This document shows, piece after piece, positions 47,201 through 61,200 of a stretch of DNA of 62,854 nt. A program made the translations under genes and the position numbers. The notes below the pieces were generated by a model. The model saw only the letters and a program-made list of their open reading frames with translations, ran no database searches and was not told the origin of the DNA. Source of the stretch: Chromera velia (lineage: Eukaryota > Sar > Chromeraceae); contig JAHBMJ010005805.1 in assembly GCA_018398765.1 (NCBI GenBank), positions 3,099-65,952 of the forward strand. The letters run 5' to 3'. Within the stretch, counting starts at the first letter, position 1. Each line of letters starts with the position of its first letter.

Positions 47201-50200
47201 CTGCGTGCATCCATTGCCCCGGCCTTCGGCCTTCGGGACAGCGGGCGCTTCCTCACTCTGGTGATAAACCTTCAGTACTGTCTCACTCCTGATTTTGGCG
47301 TGAAGCTCCTCGTGTTGAATGACATGATGCGCACGAGGCAGTCCATCGTCCTGGAGGGCGAAACTGGAACAGGTCAGAATGGGGTCGGGGGCGTATTGAA
47401 TACAATTCTTTCCTGCAGCAAGTTCTCAATTTTGCGGTGGTGTGCTCCACTTTTTCGATCTGACAGCCTTTACCAGCCTTCTGACTGTTTTGGGGTCTCC
47501 GTCCTCTCTGCCTGCGTGCGTGTGTGCGTGCCTGCCTGCCTGTCTCCTTGCGATATGGTGTCCTGGATTGATCGACCGACTGACCGACTGACCGACTGGT
47601 CGACTGGCTGCGCTACTGCCAGACGAATTGACACATTCATTCACCAGATGGCCAGAAAGTCAAGTGACAGGCTGGGTCACTCATCAATCTATTGACTGTT
47701 GTCCCGGCTGCCACATACTGTAATCCCTTCCACTTTCTCTCTCGTCGCCGATGTCATCCCAGTCAAAGTCTGGACGTCATGTATATGCCCATTCAGTTTT
47801 GTTCGGTACTTCAATGTAAATACGGAGTCATTCAGGAGCAAAACAGAAAGAGAGGGGAAGAATGACAAATGATTCACTTTTGTGCGCTCCGTTTCTTCGT
47901 TGCAGGAAAGACCGAAATCCTGTCCCTCTTTGCAACCATCTCCCAACACTCCTCTCGTGTCGCCGACATGGCCACAGAGCTGTTCAACGTCATACAACAG
48001 CTCGTTGACGACGGCACCCTGAGCCCCAGGGACAGAAAACTCCGGCCTCTCTTCGCAGAAAGCGACGTGGAAGCTGCTGCTGGCAAGCTGAAACCAACAA
48101 AGGAGCTTGTTGAAGCGGTTGAGCAGATGCTTCGTGACGAGAACCGCACACTTCTGCGTTGTCTTGCCCTGCCTCTGCTCGACCACTTTACCTCCGTGTT
48201 CAAGCAGACGGGAATGCAGCAGAAACCTACTGTCCAAGCCGATCTGCAGCGTCATCAATTGTGGTCCTGGGTGGTTGGCAAGGCCGCTAACAGAGGCATT
48301 CTGCCTGCCGGTGCGGACGGTCGGTGTGAAGAAGAGGACGACGGCACTGACTGGGAATCCCAGGCTCCTTCGGAGGTTGGATCAATGGCCGATCTCGAGA
48401 TGAACAGAGAGGCCGTGCGAGTGAATGCACGTTTCGAGGGGACCCGTCAGGACATCTTCTTACAGACGACTGAGCGGGACACTTTTCATGTCTTCCAGGT
48501 CCGTCCAGAACTTCTACGAGACCCGAACAGGCCAGCGGGTGTCGTTTCTGCTGAGGATCTGGAGGGACAGACAGCCGCGGTGACAGTCCGACCGGCTCTT
48601 GACTCGTGCGCCTATGCTGTATCCTTCATCCGCGACTGCCTTCAGTCGGTCCCTCGAAACGCCTTCTTTCGCATCCGCATGCACGAGGGTGTGACTGCCA
48701 GCTTGTGGAGGGACAAGGTGAACGAAATTGCACAGGCAGCAATGAGCTCTGAGGACATTGTCGTCGTGGCGTTTGTGGACGAGCTAAACACCACGCAGGT
48801 GATGGGTATGGTTCAGGAGGTTTTCTCGAACAACACTCTAGACGGCTTGCCCCTTCCAGAAAACATTTTCTGGATCGGTGCCATCAATCCTGCAGGCGAC
48901 CGTCGTCAACAGGATTCGCGTCACGTCATTCAAGTTGGCGAATTGCAACAAAGAGGAGCCCCAGCTGCGGCCGCGGCTGCAGCTGCAATACCTGCTGAAG
49001 GTGAGCAGCCCGTCGATGTCGGCAACTACATGGGCACCACTGACGAAGCGGATGAGGAGGTTTACATCGTGAGACAAATGCCCCCCTCACTTCAACAGTG
49101 CGTCCTGCAAATTGCTGGCCTCGGGTCTTCTCAAGAGAGGGATTTTCTGAGGGCCCTCTTTAAGGACATAAACCTGGGCATGTCGGCGGGCTTTAACAAC
49201 GATGAGCATACAGTGCTGCTTTTGGATGCTCTCCAGAATGCTATCCTGTGTTGCCAAGAGTTCGTCCGCTCTCTCCGCCTTCACCGCGTTGAGGTCTCCA
49301 TCAGAGACATGATGCGGGCAGTGATGCTCTACAGGCTTTTCAGCGGTCCTCGGCATTGCTCCTTCTTCCTCCACGATGTGTCACTGCCTCCCAAGGAGTT
49401 GGAACGATACACGCGATCGCAGGCTATGTGCATGGCGTTGTTCCTCACGCACGTTGTCCGCCTCCCCTCATCAGGGAGTGACAGCCGTAGTAACCTGTTT
49501 CGGGAGCTGACAGAGCTCTTCGCAGCGGAGCCTGCCACACGGCCATTCGTCGACAACATGAGGCCCCAGGCAGTGGTGAAATTGGCCCTCGAGCACGTTT
49601 GGAAACGAACCGCTATCCCAGCAGGAATTGCGAGCACCAACGCCCTCCAGGAGATTCTCTACGCATGTGTGGCCGGAGTGGAGGCAAGTTTGCCTGTACT
49701 GGTCACGGGGCCAGCAGGGATTGGGAAGACCCTCGGGGCGGCAACGTTGACCTTCGAGAACATGCAGGGTCGGAGCTCTCCCTCCCAGGAGTACAAAACT
49801 CTCAAGTACACCCAACGGTTCACATACCAGTGCAGTGAGGCGTCGACCACCTCCGAGATCAAGCAGGTTTATGAAGCCGCCGAGGAGCGACACCATCGCT
49901 TTCTTCAGAATGGAATCCACAGCGAGAGAGTTGCGGTCTTTCTCGACGAAGCTTCCCTTCCCCGAGAGCGTAGGGCAGCACTCAAGGTCACTCATTACTA
50001 CCTAGACAGAAGCGAGGGCTCAGACAGACCGAACGTGGCGACCATCATGCTGACCAACAGAACCCTCGACGCTGCGAAAACGAACAGGACTTTCCAGGTC
50101 CTTCAGTCGGAGGCCAGCAGTCAGGACCTCCTGGCTCTCGCCCAGGGCTGCCTGTTGTCGAGACTTGATATGGTCCGGGCCCAGATGGTCAGTGGGTAGC

Positions 50201-53200
50201 TTATGTAATTCAAAAGGAAAACATGTAGTCCACTTCTTGGCCGAGTGTCTGCTTCACTGCCATTCTCACCGCGAAGTGCATCTCTATCTGCCAAAGTGAT
50301 CGTTTCACTGGTTGGTGTGCCTGTCGAACACTGTGAAGTCGACTATTATGTTATGAGAATCCATCTGATTTTCTACGTCTTTTTCGAAATCAATTCGCGT
50401 CTGGAAAGTCTGTGTTGAGCTTACCTACATTTATATATGGTTGCTATCTCTCGATCTTGACATGCAGGGTGACGACCAAACCATTCGTGACCGCAAGAAA
50501 CGTTTGGCCCAGCAGATTGAAGGCCTGTGCAACGCCTACCTGCGAAGCAACGGTCTATGCGGTACAAAGATGTTTCATCTTCGAGACTTCATCTACCTCC
50601 TGCGGATGCTTCGACGCCAGGTCATTCAACGCGACGACGCGGAAGAGGAGGACGGTCCTCGCCTTCAGGAGATTCCCGAAATCGAAAAGCGCCAACTCCT
50701 GCGAGCTCTCCGGAGAAACTTCAACGGCATTCCACCAGAAAAGTTCGCTATATTGGCCCACAGTTGGCTGGTGCATTGCCAGCTGGCAGAAGAGGGGGAC
50801 TTTGACCCCCAAGATCCGGCGCTTCAGCCCCGCGTGATTGAAACGCTTCGACTTGCTCTGAACGACACCCTACCACCGGACATCGAGCCCAACCACTGCC
50901 CCTTCCGGCATGTGTTGTTGATAGACCACACAGCCTCAGAGTGCGGCCTCGAGCTGCTCTGCGATCAAGGCATTCTTGACAGGAGTCGTGCAGAGTTCGT
51001 GGCAGTTTCCGATTTTCCGGAGGATGCCACTGCGCTCTTCCGATCGCAGCTCACAGCCCGGGTGAAGACTGCCATCGAAGATGGGCGGACAGGAGTGCTG
51101 ATCAACGCGTCGCCCCTCTACAGCAGCCTCTTTGATGTTCTCAACATCCACTACTCCAGCGTCACGATGAATGAAGGTTCGGCAGCAGGGCCAAGCCTCA
51201 GGCAGAGAAAGGTCTACATTGCTAGAATTGGCATCGGTGCCCAGACCCGGCCGTGCCGTGTCAACCCCCAATTTCGACTGGTAGTCCACCAACCATCCAG
51301 CCAGATGACGACTACCCAACTGCCGTTCCTCAATCGCTTTGAGAAGTACGAAGTCCGGGTGCAGGACATTCTGAAAGAGCGTCTGGCAGCTCTGCACCGT
51401 GCCGAGCTACAGCCAGCGGGCGGGGCCCTTGCACCGGCTCCCAGCATTGAAGAATCCCACACCCTCGCCAGCTTGTTCTACAACATCTATGAGGGAGCCG
51501 AGGACTTCATGGCCTTTCTCGGACGCTCCACTTTCTACGGAGCCGTGCCGGGGGAGACCACGGCCGCGGTAGTCTTGCAGGCGATGGCAGCCACGAAATC
51601 CCACGGAGACAGCGTGCCCATCATGCGGAAGTCCTTCCCTGTCCACACAGATGGACGGAAACGGACAAACGCGGACCTGTCAGTGGTCGGAGAGGAAGCT
51701 GACGAGGAAGACAGCCCAGACGCACCGTCTGGGAACATGGAGACCGCCGTGATTCGACCTCGAAGCGAAGACCGTGTGCGATATCTCCGCCACTTCATTC
51801 GGCAGGCGAATTTTCAGCTACTACAAATTGCCCGACCAGAGGAGGTCTTCTTGAGGAGAGCCCAACTGCCTGAGAGCTATCTTCGGGAGTTTCTCGGCAG
51901 GCAAGAACACTTCACTGGGGCGATGTTCATTCGTCAGTTGACCGCCGCCCACTTCACTCAGGAGGAGAGAGGGGGCAGGCTCGAATCCCCGTGGGGAGAC
52001 AAATGGGTCATGTACTGCCGCGGGAGTGGGGAGCTTCAGCACGTGTGCTCCTCAGCCCACAGGGCTCCGAGGCCGGGGGAGCCTTCGCTTTGGCACCTGA
52101 TCCCGTCGTACGTCAGCGTGCAAGAATCGCTTCTGGTGATTGCGCTGAGTTCGATCAAGAGCGCAGATGAGCTCGAAGGGAAGGTCATCGAGTTTTTCCA
52201 CGTTGCCAATCAGCGTCGTGCGCCTGAACGCGAGGAGGTCAGACGGAGGCACGATTCGTCACACAGAAAGCTACTGCTGGTTTTTGCAGATATGCAGTCC
52301 CTCACCATCAGCCAGGTGAATTATGCGATGCGGACCATCGGCAGCCTTCAGTGTCGGATGACGACCAATCGTCCCCTCGCCATTGTGGTGCAGCACTTCC
52401 CCGCTGAGCGCCTCCACTTCGGAGCGTGTTTCGACTCCGTCCCTGTCGGTTGGCAATTCTACTATGCGGATTCGTTCGGCATTCGGGCCGCGCAAGCGGC
52501 TGCCGAACAGGGAATCATTGAGGAGGAACCAACAGTCCGCGCAGCAGCTGCTGCGGCAGGTGCGGGGACAGACGACAATGACACGCCCGCTGTGGGCGAT
52601 AGGGGGCTGAAAGACCCACGGATGTGGATGCAGGTGGCATTCGGTCTGGAGAGCTCTCCACCGGAAGATGTGGTCGTCGCAGAATTCCGCGACAAGCTTT
52701 TGGATGAGCTCAAACAGGCGATTGGCATAATGGGGTTCGCGGTAGACGCGCCAGATCCCCAGGAGCGGTTCAGGCGTCTAGGCGGCATCGGTCTCTCCCC
52801 TCAGCTTCGGATGGTCTACGCAGAGGTGGACAGGACTCGGATGGTGGTGCAACAGCTGTTCGCTGAGCGTCCGTATCTCGTTGAAAGTGTCCTGGGCACA
52901 CTTGCCGCAGAGTGGGGCAGGTCGCTGGTGAAAAGCGTAGAGGAGGCCAGTCTTGCTCTGAGTGAAGGACGCAGTGTGGAAGGGCTGCTTGAGTACACAC
53001 GGGGTACGATGAAAGGTCTTCTTTCGGCCGCAGCTAGAGAGCTTTTGAGCAATTGTGCCGCGGACTTCGGCCTGGAAGCTCTGATACAACTGCCAAGACA
53101 GACAGAGACCAGAGACGACGCGAGGACCCGCTTCACGGTGCTCCTTCTTCGCTCTTTCCCTCCCCTGACGGCCTCCCAGGTCCGAGAGCTCTCTGACATC

Positions 53201-55240
53201 AGAAACCCGACTGTCCCCGTCTCCAATGCCGTCAGCAGGGTTCCGAAAACTCCGCTGTATTCCTATCTCCTCAACCGCCTATCCCTGATGGTTGCAAAGG
53301 TCAGTTGTGGCTGCGCTTGGTCATTCTTGGACCAGATGGGTCATCCAATTGCTGACAGGATGGGACGGAGAGACGCCATCAAGGCGGCTCGCAAGAATAG
53401 AAGGACAGCTTGTAAAACAGAGGGAAAGCAGTGGACACAGGAAAGCAGGAAGTGACAGGTCAAAAAAGGAAAGGCGGAGGGAAGGAGGGAGGCAAGGAGG
53501 GAAGGAAGGAGGCAGGGAGGGAGGGACGGAGGCAAGGGACAAGATCAGACTAGGAGAGAGATAATGAGAGAGTCAGTAAGAGAGTGAGGGAAACTAGGGA
53601 CAATGGGGGTGGGGGGCAAGAAAAGGCAGAGAAGAGGAAGGGAAAAAGAATCTGAAAGAGGGACCAAGAAACGGAGAGATAGAACAGGGACCGATAAAAC
53701 GATACTTCCAAAGTCACGCAAGGCTTTCAATGACGGGCTAGGAGCACTGTGAGCGGAAGAGCAGCTCGCGTGGTGACGGGAGGGAAAGTGGGTGGATGTC
53801 ATTGAAAGGATAGAAGAACAGGAATTCGGCAAGTCGGAAGGACAAGAATGGCTTTGTACTGCGTGGACGAAAACTTCTCTGGAATCGGTTTCTTGCAAAT
53901 TCGCTTTCAGTTGCAGCTCTCTACCTACTGTTGTCCTAAAAACATTCTCATCTGAGTTCTTGTGTGTGTGTCTCTGTGTATGCCTGCAGGAAAGGAGTCG
54001 CACAGACCCAACGACTGAAGAATCCGAAGGGCTCCTCGCCAGAGTGGCAAAAGGCATTCGGCGAGAGAGTCGGCCCCTCTTCAAGGCTCTTGGGATGCTT
54101 CAGGAAGGTGTCGGAGAGGGGATCGCTACGCCTCTGTGGGATGACTTCGTTGAGGATTTCCTGTTTTGCTCTCAATTCTACCGACCGGGTGTGGGGACCT
54201 AAAGAGGGATGCACAGAGGATGAGTTGGAGGTCTTGCGTTGGACCCAAGATCTCCATCTGCAAACCGGAGGAGAGAATCTTGGTGCACTGAGTCTGATCT
54301 CCCTGGAGATTCTTCGCCCCACTCTCGGGGACATCATGGCTGTGATGGCCCCCCTGCGTCACTTTTCCCGTCAAGAGGGCGAGGGAGACGAGGAAGAAGG
54401 AAACGATGACACAACGAACAGACCCGTCACTTCCCCGTACCAGCGCCTTCTCTCCCGTCACACTGGACAATTGGGTTTTGAGGGGCCCAACTTGCGACCC
54501 GTTGCTGCCGCAGCTGCAGCTGCCGCTGCAGCAGGGGGGGATCCAGGGCCACAAGAGTCCACCCGGGTGGTCGGTCATCGCGTGCGGGGAGCGATCGATT
54601 CTGTGGACTCCCTTCTCGGTCACCTGGGAGAAATTGTGACAGACATTTTGTGGGAGAAGTTGCAAGCTCTCTCCAACATGGTGCGAAGAGGTCAGCAGGT
54701 TGACGAGTCGAAAGTCCGACGCCATGTCGGTAAATGGTTGCGGGCAGTGCGGGACCTCGCTCCTAGATTTCATCACACGCTTCGCATGTGTCGGAGAAAT
54801 CAAAAGGCGGTGCACCGCCTCGGTGTCATCGCCACAACCCGCGCAGTTCTACTCCGGTGTCAGGAAGATGCGGCCACGATTGCCGCTGTTCTTCGTTCCC
54901 TCGATTCATACCGCCTGCTTGAGGTCAGCAATTGAGTCTCATGCAGATGCTCAGCTAGTGTAAGCAAAGGCAAAGGGTCAAAGAGAGCCAGTTGGACACA
55001 GAGTCTGTGACACGCAGTCAGCCAGTCGACTGTTTGGCATGATGAAGACTTGCAGTGAGATGGTCGTAGAGTGCAACACCCGAACATCATCAGCTTCTTC
55101 AAACGGAAGCAAAAAGATGGACACAGAGTTAGACCAAAGGGGCAGAAAGCGAGGCACATGTAAAGAAAAGGTAAATGAAAGACAGAAACGACAGACAAAC
55201 CGTGTGGCTTCTCTTTTACTTTTTCTTTCTTTCTTTCTTT

Positions 55241-55275
<35 letters not shown>

Positions 55276-58200
55276 ACAGACAGACGGGCACGCAGGCAGG
55301 AAGGCATGCATGCATGCAGGCAGGCAAGCACGCAGGCAGGCCGACACGGAGGCAGGCGGGCAGGAAGGCAGGCAAACAGGCAGACAGACCAACAAAGAGG
55401 CAGACGGGCGGACAGACACACAGACATAGAATGAGAATTTTTGCATAGACGCAGTTTGCATCGTGCAGCGAAGTCTGCACACCAGCGGACATATAGACAC
55501 TGAGACAGTTAGCCAATTAATGAATTAGGAGACAAGCAGATGACGATGCAGAAGGTCAAGAGAGAGAGTCATCGTCGAGGACCGACTTATCATTGTCAAT
55601 GTGTGTGCAGAGCAATGGAAGGAGCAGCGGACTGGAAGCTCTCTTGGATGGACTGGCAGTGACGGCTGCACAGGTTGCTCCTTTGGGGTGTCTGCCTGAC
55701 TGGTGCCCGGGTGTCACCGAGGAGGTCATCTGCCTATTCACGAGCAGCATTGGCTGGTCTGTTGTCGAAAAGAGGCGCCGCACGGCCGACCCGAACGAAG
55801 CAACCGCAGCAGGGGGGGAGCCTATCCCTCGGCTAAATGAAGCAGAGGTCCAGACACTTCCTGTTGTGCTCCTGTCCGCTCCGGACGTGGCGTTCCTTGT
55901 GCGATCCTTATTCCCCCGTCACAGCTCTCCGTCGACCGCTCTGATCTTCCACCTGCCACGAAGGGTCAAAGTCGCGCTGCTGATGGACCTCTTGACCTTG
56001 CAACGAGCACAGCAAGTCGTATCCGCAGGCCTGCGCCCGCTCTTGCAGGAGATACTGCAAGCGGAAGCAGAGGGGGCCGGTCTTGGTTGGCTTCATCCTG
56101 GAGCCGAGCAGTCGTTCATTCCGAGAATTGCAGCTTGTGCACAGAAGGCTCTCTTCACGGCGCTGGCAGACAGCGGCGTGCTTGAAGGCGATTCGAATCA
56201 CTTCGGGGTCCCCCCCCCCGCTCCTGAAGGGGACGGACCCCCGAATGGAGCGAATTCTGATAAGCTGAGCGAATTGCTCTTCTCCGCCATGTTCGAACAA
56301 CTTTCCGGACAGAACCTCCCGATCGATGATCTAGCAGTGGGATACGCCGAGCTCCGTCGCAGCAGCGCCCAACCACACCATCCAGAGAGGCGACTCTTTT
56401 CGGTCGAGCTGGCTGCCCAGGTCTGCGTATTCTTGCAAACGATCGCCGAGAAGCTTTCACTCAATCGCACAGCTTTAGATCGGGTCCTGCGGCATGCCAA
56501 CCTCGTCACAGAATGCTTCCGAATATCCCCCGCCTTCCACTGTCTCTTCCTTGCCAGCTTCACAGCCGAGTCGGCACGTACTTGGTTTCTCTCCGATGAG
56601 AATCGGCTTCGAATGTTCGACATCCCAGGCCACTGGCTTGTTGAGGCCCCGACCCCACAAGAAGGAAGAGAAAACGGTGCAGCTGCTGCAGCAGCAGGGG
56701 GTTCACAAGACGCCACGGAGGAGATCTATTCGCTTTTCCCATTCGTTGCTGCCTCCGAGCGCTTAGACCTTGCCAGCAGTGGTCTGGTCCCTCCTGCGCT
56801 CCAGACCGCATATGACCAGCTGGCTCAGCTCATGCGGACCCCGGACAGGGTCGACAGAGCCAGTCTGCAGAGGGTACTTGACCAGAGAGAGTTGACCTTC
56901 GGACAGCGAAGGATGCTTCTCCTCCTTGCGACGTACCATTGCTGCTTCTGCAAGGGTCGGAGATGCCCTGCCGTCCGAGAATTCGTGCGTCACAGGGATG
57001 GGCGAAACACACTTAAGCTGCAGCAAGAGGAGGCCATTTGCTTCGAGAAGATTGCCGACGGGCCCCATGATGAGCGATGCCAAGAACACGATGGCATGGT
57101 GTATCTGTTCTCGAAGGCTCAGATTGCCGATGCTAGGCGGGCCGGTACCCTTCCCGAGCGCATGCGCCGACGGACTGCTGCGGTCAATGCTCTCGCGCTC
57201 ATCCTTGGATGTTCACACCGCAACCTGTACTACTACACCTGCTGCTTTCGCACCGAGAATATTGGTCTCACATTCGGTCTGGGATCAGGCTACGTGGACC
57301 TTGCAAAGGACTGCGGGTACCAGACAGACTTCGACCCCCACACGGGTCGACTGGGGTTTCTTGATCCCGCCCCTGTGCGGGTGTTGCCAATTCCGCCCTT
57401 CAACGGAGTCCGTCGGTTTCGAGCACTGAACAACTACCTGATCTGGTGCGCCTTCTCATGGGGCGCCTGGTTTTTCTGGCCACAGAAGACCAGGGCTTTC
57501 AAGTACCTGACTACCCATCCTGAGGACTCGCAAGGGCAAGGTATGAATGAGAAACAGGCGTACTGCAACGACATGTACGTCCGCGCGCACTCATTTCTTC
57601 GCATTCTTGAGGAAGACGAGTCACTCACTGGCGCGGGGATCGACCAGACCATGTACATGTCGGCATCCATCTTCCGAACAGCTGTGGAGCTGGAGAAAGA
57701 AGGCCGGGAGAATGAGAGCTTCCCTCTTTTCCCGCATGCGCACAGAGAAGACTCAGTTGCGAAACAGATGACCACAAAGCTGTTCTTGATGAACACTTGC
57801 TGGTGTCCTGTTTTTCAGGAGGGACAGGATTGGCGGGAATTCTATTTACGGGCTGCCAACAAGGGATTCCAGCTAAATGTCCTCTGTCGGGGACTTGAGG
57901 CGCTGCAGACCGCAATTCGGGAGCGTGGGTTTCTCAGCAGCGACGCCGCCCTAGAAGCTGTGCAGAAGTCTGGTTCGCAGGCGACAGCCGCAGCAGCGGA
58001 CGGGCCAACGTCAATGCTCACGAGCGCTGCCACTCTTGTGTTCCTGCTCGACAACGAGCGGTTCAATCTCGCGATGGGGAAATACGTGGGACTGCTCGTC
58101 TTCTTCTACAACTGGTTGCACGAGAAGCTTGCATACCGGCTCAGCCTGAACGAGGCGATGAACACCACTGTCCGACAGGCCATTGACGACCTTCCCTCCG

Positions 58201-61200
58201 AGCAGGATAGATACGAGGGCAGAGCTCTTTTTGGAGTCAACAGGCCTGGAGAGCGCACAGGTCCGTATTGTCTGACGACAGGCGGTTATGCATATGCAAT
58301 GGAACAGATGAATAAACATCACTTTTGTTTTTCGGCCTCTCGATGTGGCTGTATCGACGCTGAATTAATTCTCGAAGCAGTTACTCGGCATGAGACTCAG
58401 AAGGCGCAGGGTCTGAAAAGGAACTTGCGCAGCCCATAACTGGCTCTCACAGACCTGATTCCTGGAATTGAAGTCTCCTACTTTGTCTGCCTCTGTATGT
58501 GTGTCTTATTTGTTCCCTTCTACTCCTTCCTGGTTTAGTGTCTGCGTGTTTGTGTCTCCTTACTTCATGCCTGTGCCACTGTCTGAATGTTTTGGCCTCT
58601 CTGAGTCAGTCCATTTCTGTTTCTGTCTGTCTCAGCCTCTCTCTGTCTGTCCAATCCTTTGTGTCCGCACATTTTGGCCACAGACAGTTTCTCCTCCTCA
58701 CCTGCTCGCTCCCACCATTTCACAGCTTCACGGTGCAATCCTCTTTTGCGGCCTGCCTATTGTTTTTGCAGGATTCCTCGGTGCCTGGGAGGACATGCGT
58801 CGAACCTTTGTGGTGTTCCAGATCTGTCCGCAGGGCAACGAGGTCGAGCGTCCCATTCCCGAGCTGGATTCGGAGGGACTCACTGTGTTCTGGATGGTGA
58901 CGCAGAGAGGGGAGGACGATGTCGTTGACCACATCTCTCGGATGCTGGGAATGCGCCTCCTTCTGCAACAGAATAATCTCTTGTCGGGGGTGAAAGACTC
59001 TGGTCAGCATCTCAAGAATCTGCTTTCCGCACCTGGATTCAACCCTTTTGAGGCTGTCAGTGCCATCAAACCCTCGGAATTCGACCTCGTCATGCTCCCA
59101 CGGGTGCAAACGTGGGGAGATGCGCTCTCACAGTCTATTGTGGTCTCAGTTCGTGACCCAAGCGAGATTCGAGATTCGGAAGTTCATTCGCGTCCACGCA
59201 TCTGAACAGCAAGAGAATGGTACGTTGAGTGAGTCCGTCGACGTGTTGGCAGCAGCGAGATTTGCCATCTCCAAGTACATTGCCGGCCGTCTCAAGCTTT
59301 CGTCCACGAGCCTTGTCCGGCGTTTTCCCTACCGTCTTGACTTTCGAACCGTCAGGGAGGCCCAGTATGAGGCTGAGGCGGACCCAGATAGCCCAGTAGA
59401 GGGCGCGATCCCCTACTCGAGGAGTGGTAGTGGTAGTTCTACCGGGAGACGGGGGAGTCTGGGAGAGCCGGCTCCGCGTCTCATTGAGGCGGCAAGGCTG
59501 CTGAGGGTCCAGTTGGGCGTGGCTGAGAATGCCGACCACCTGAGCACGCAGGAGGAGCGAGGAATAGAGGAGTCACTGCGAGGCGATGGCTGCCATGAGG
59601 TGGCACGGGCTGCTGTCAGAGAGCTTTCCGATGTCTGTCAGCAGGTCCTCCATCACCTGCAGCAGCAGCAGCAGCACATCAACGAAGGAGAAACTGAAGA
59701 ACACACGGACGGACACGCAGCTCCGGCAGCAGCAGCAGCCTCTGCTGCACCCTTCGGTGTCGGATGTCGTGAACCGTCTCAGGGTGAAAGGCGGATCATT
59801 GAGGTTTGGAGAGAAGTGACTTACTTCTACAGATCTCAGCCGCCGAGAGCACAGTCGGCTCCTCCGTTTGCACAAACAGGTCTCAAAGATCGAGATTGCT
59901 CGGCTGCCCGCCGTTGCCGAGTTTGTCGGTGGCTTCTACGACCGTCAGGAGTATCTGTTTGGCCATCTGTCGGCCGAGCCCTGTCAGGACTTCTCTGCCG
60001 AAACAGAAGAAGCCCTCCTAAACGCAGGCGTGGCACTCCTCAACGGAAACGCCGCGGTCCTCCGAAAGCATCACGACAAACTGTGTGCTCTTGCCCAGGC
60101 GCTCGTGCATCGACAGGTCCAACCCGCCCTCCTCCAGGGGCTTCCGGGTGCACCTCTCTACACCTGCGGGCAGTTGATTCAGCATCTGACGGGAAGCACC
60201 TCCCCAAGAGACTTCAAGGTCTTTCTGCAGGAAATACATTTGGAGGAGCTCTGCAGTGACCGGGTGCAAATGCGTCACCTCAAAGCTCTGTTGCGACGAA
60301 TGAACACCCTCTGTGTGGAGGTTTCCAAGTCCCTGAAGACGGAGGAGGCCCTGGCGGCCAGCGCAAATCGAGATGCTGCTGGTCAACAGGGCGGGAGGAC
60401 TCCTCAATATGAGGAGAAGGTTACGAACACCGGCCTCAGAAGAGCTGCTCTGGACCCCGACGAAGAAACCGCCCAGCCCAGGAGGATTGCGGCAGCGCCT
60501 GTTCCACCCAGCAGGGTGCCACAGACCCCGATAGAGGAGCCGTCGCGAGCCGAAGGCGTGTTGGAAGTCTCAGCAGCCACCCCTCGACGGCCCCAGGACC
60601 CTGATACAAGTCGCCTTTCGCCTTTACCTCCAGCCGTAGCAGCAGGAGAAGGGGTGCGGGCAGAAGGGAACGGTGGACCCGCTGCAGCAGCGATGCCGGT
60701 AGCAGGCGCCGCAGCCACAGCTGCAGTTGCAGCAGCAGGAACAGGGGTGACAGAGGGAGCAGGAGCACCTGCAGCACCTCCTATCGCAGTAGCACCTGGA
60801 GCTGCAGGAGCCGGTCACGCGGCACCTCAGACCACGTGGGACGAGCGACTAGAGCTTTCAGGAGACTTGATCAGACTCGCGAGATTCGCCAAAGAATCTT
60901 GTGTCACCGAGGAGGTAGCCCAGCTTCTGTTCCACAGTGATCTATTCGAAGTCACAGAGACCAGCCTAAAAGTGAAAAACGGAATTCTAGCCCCGGGAAT
61001 TCTCAAAGGCCAGCTGCTTGTGCCCCTCAGTGAAGCGAAGGAGATGCTCTCCCTTCTCACTGAAGACGAAGCACTTGCTGCACTCCGAACCCTCCCCGCT
61101 CCAGACCACTTGCTCAACTTGATTGATATCAAAGTAGATGACGAGCGACATGTGCCGCACAGGCTGATTGTCCAGGCACATGCTGCCGCGCAAGCAGTGG

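Noticed and set aside
53292-53564. Continuation of the 50468-53299 exon through the GGGA-rich tract
   Set aside because: The GTCAGT donor at 53300 joins in phase with the exon at 53990; the tract is intronic.
58261-58439. Extension of the 55611-58260 exon to a stop at 58439
   Set aside because: A GTCCGT donor at 58261 joins in phase with the exon at 58772 (GFLGAWEDM), which continues the RNF213-like sequence.
59056-59149. GTCAGT...CTCAG as a 94-nt intron that would repair the frame at 59140
   Set aside because: The would-be intron encodes SEFDLVMLPRVQTWGDAL, which aligns with a conserved RNF213 block, so it is coding.
59637-59832. GTCAGC...CTACAG as a 196-nt intron that would repair the frame at 59825
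   Set aside because: It would remove IIEVWREV, which matches the Trp-containing helix before LLRLHK in RNF213.
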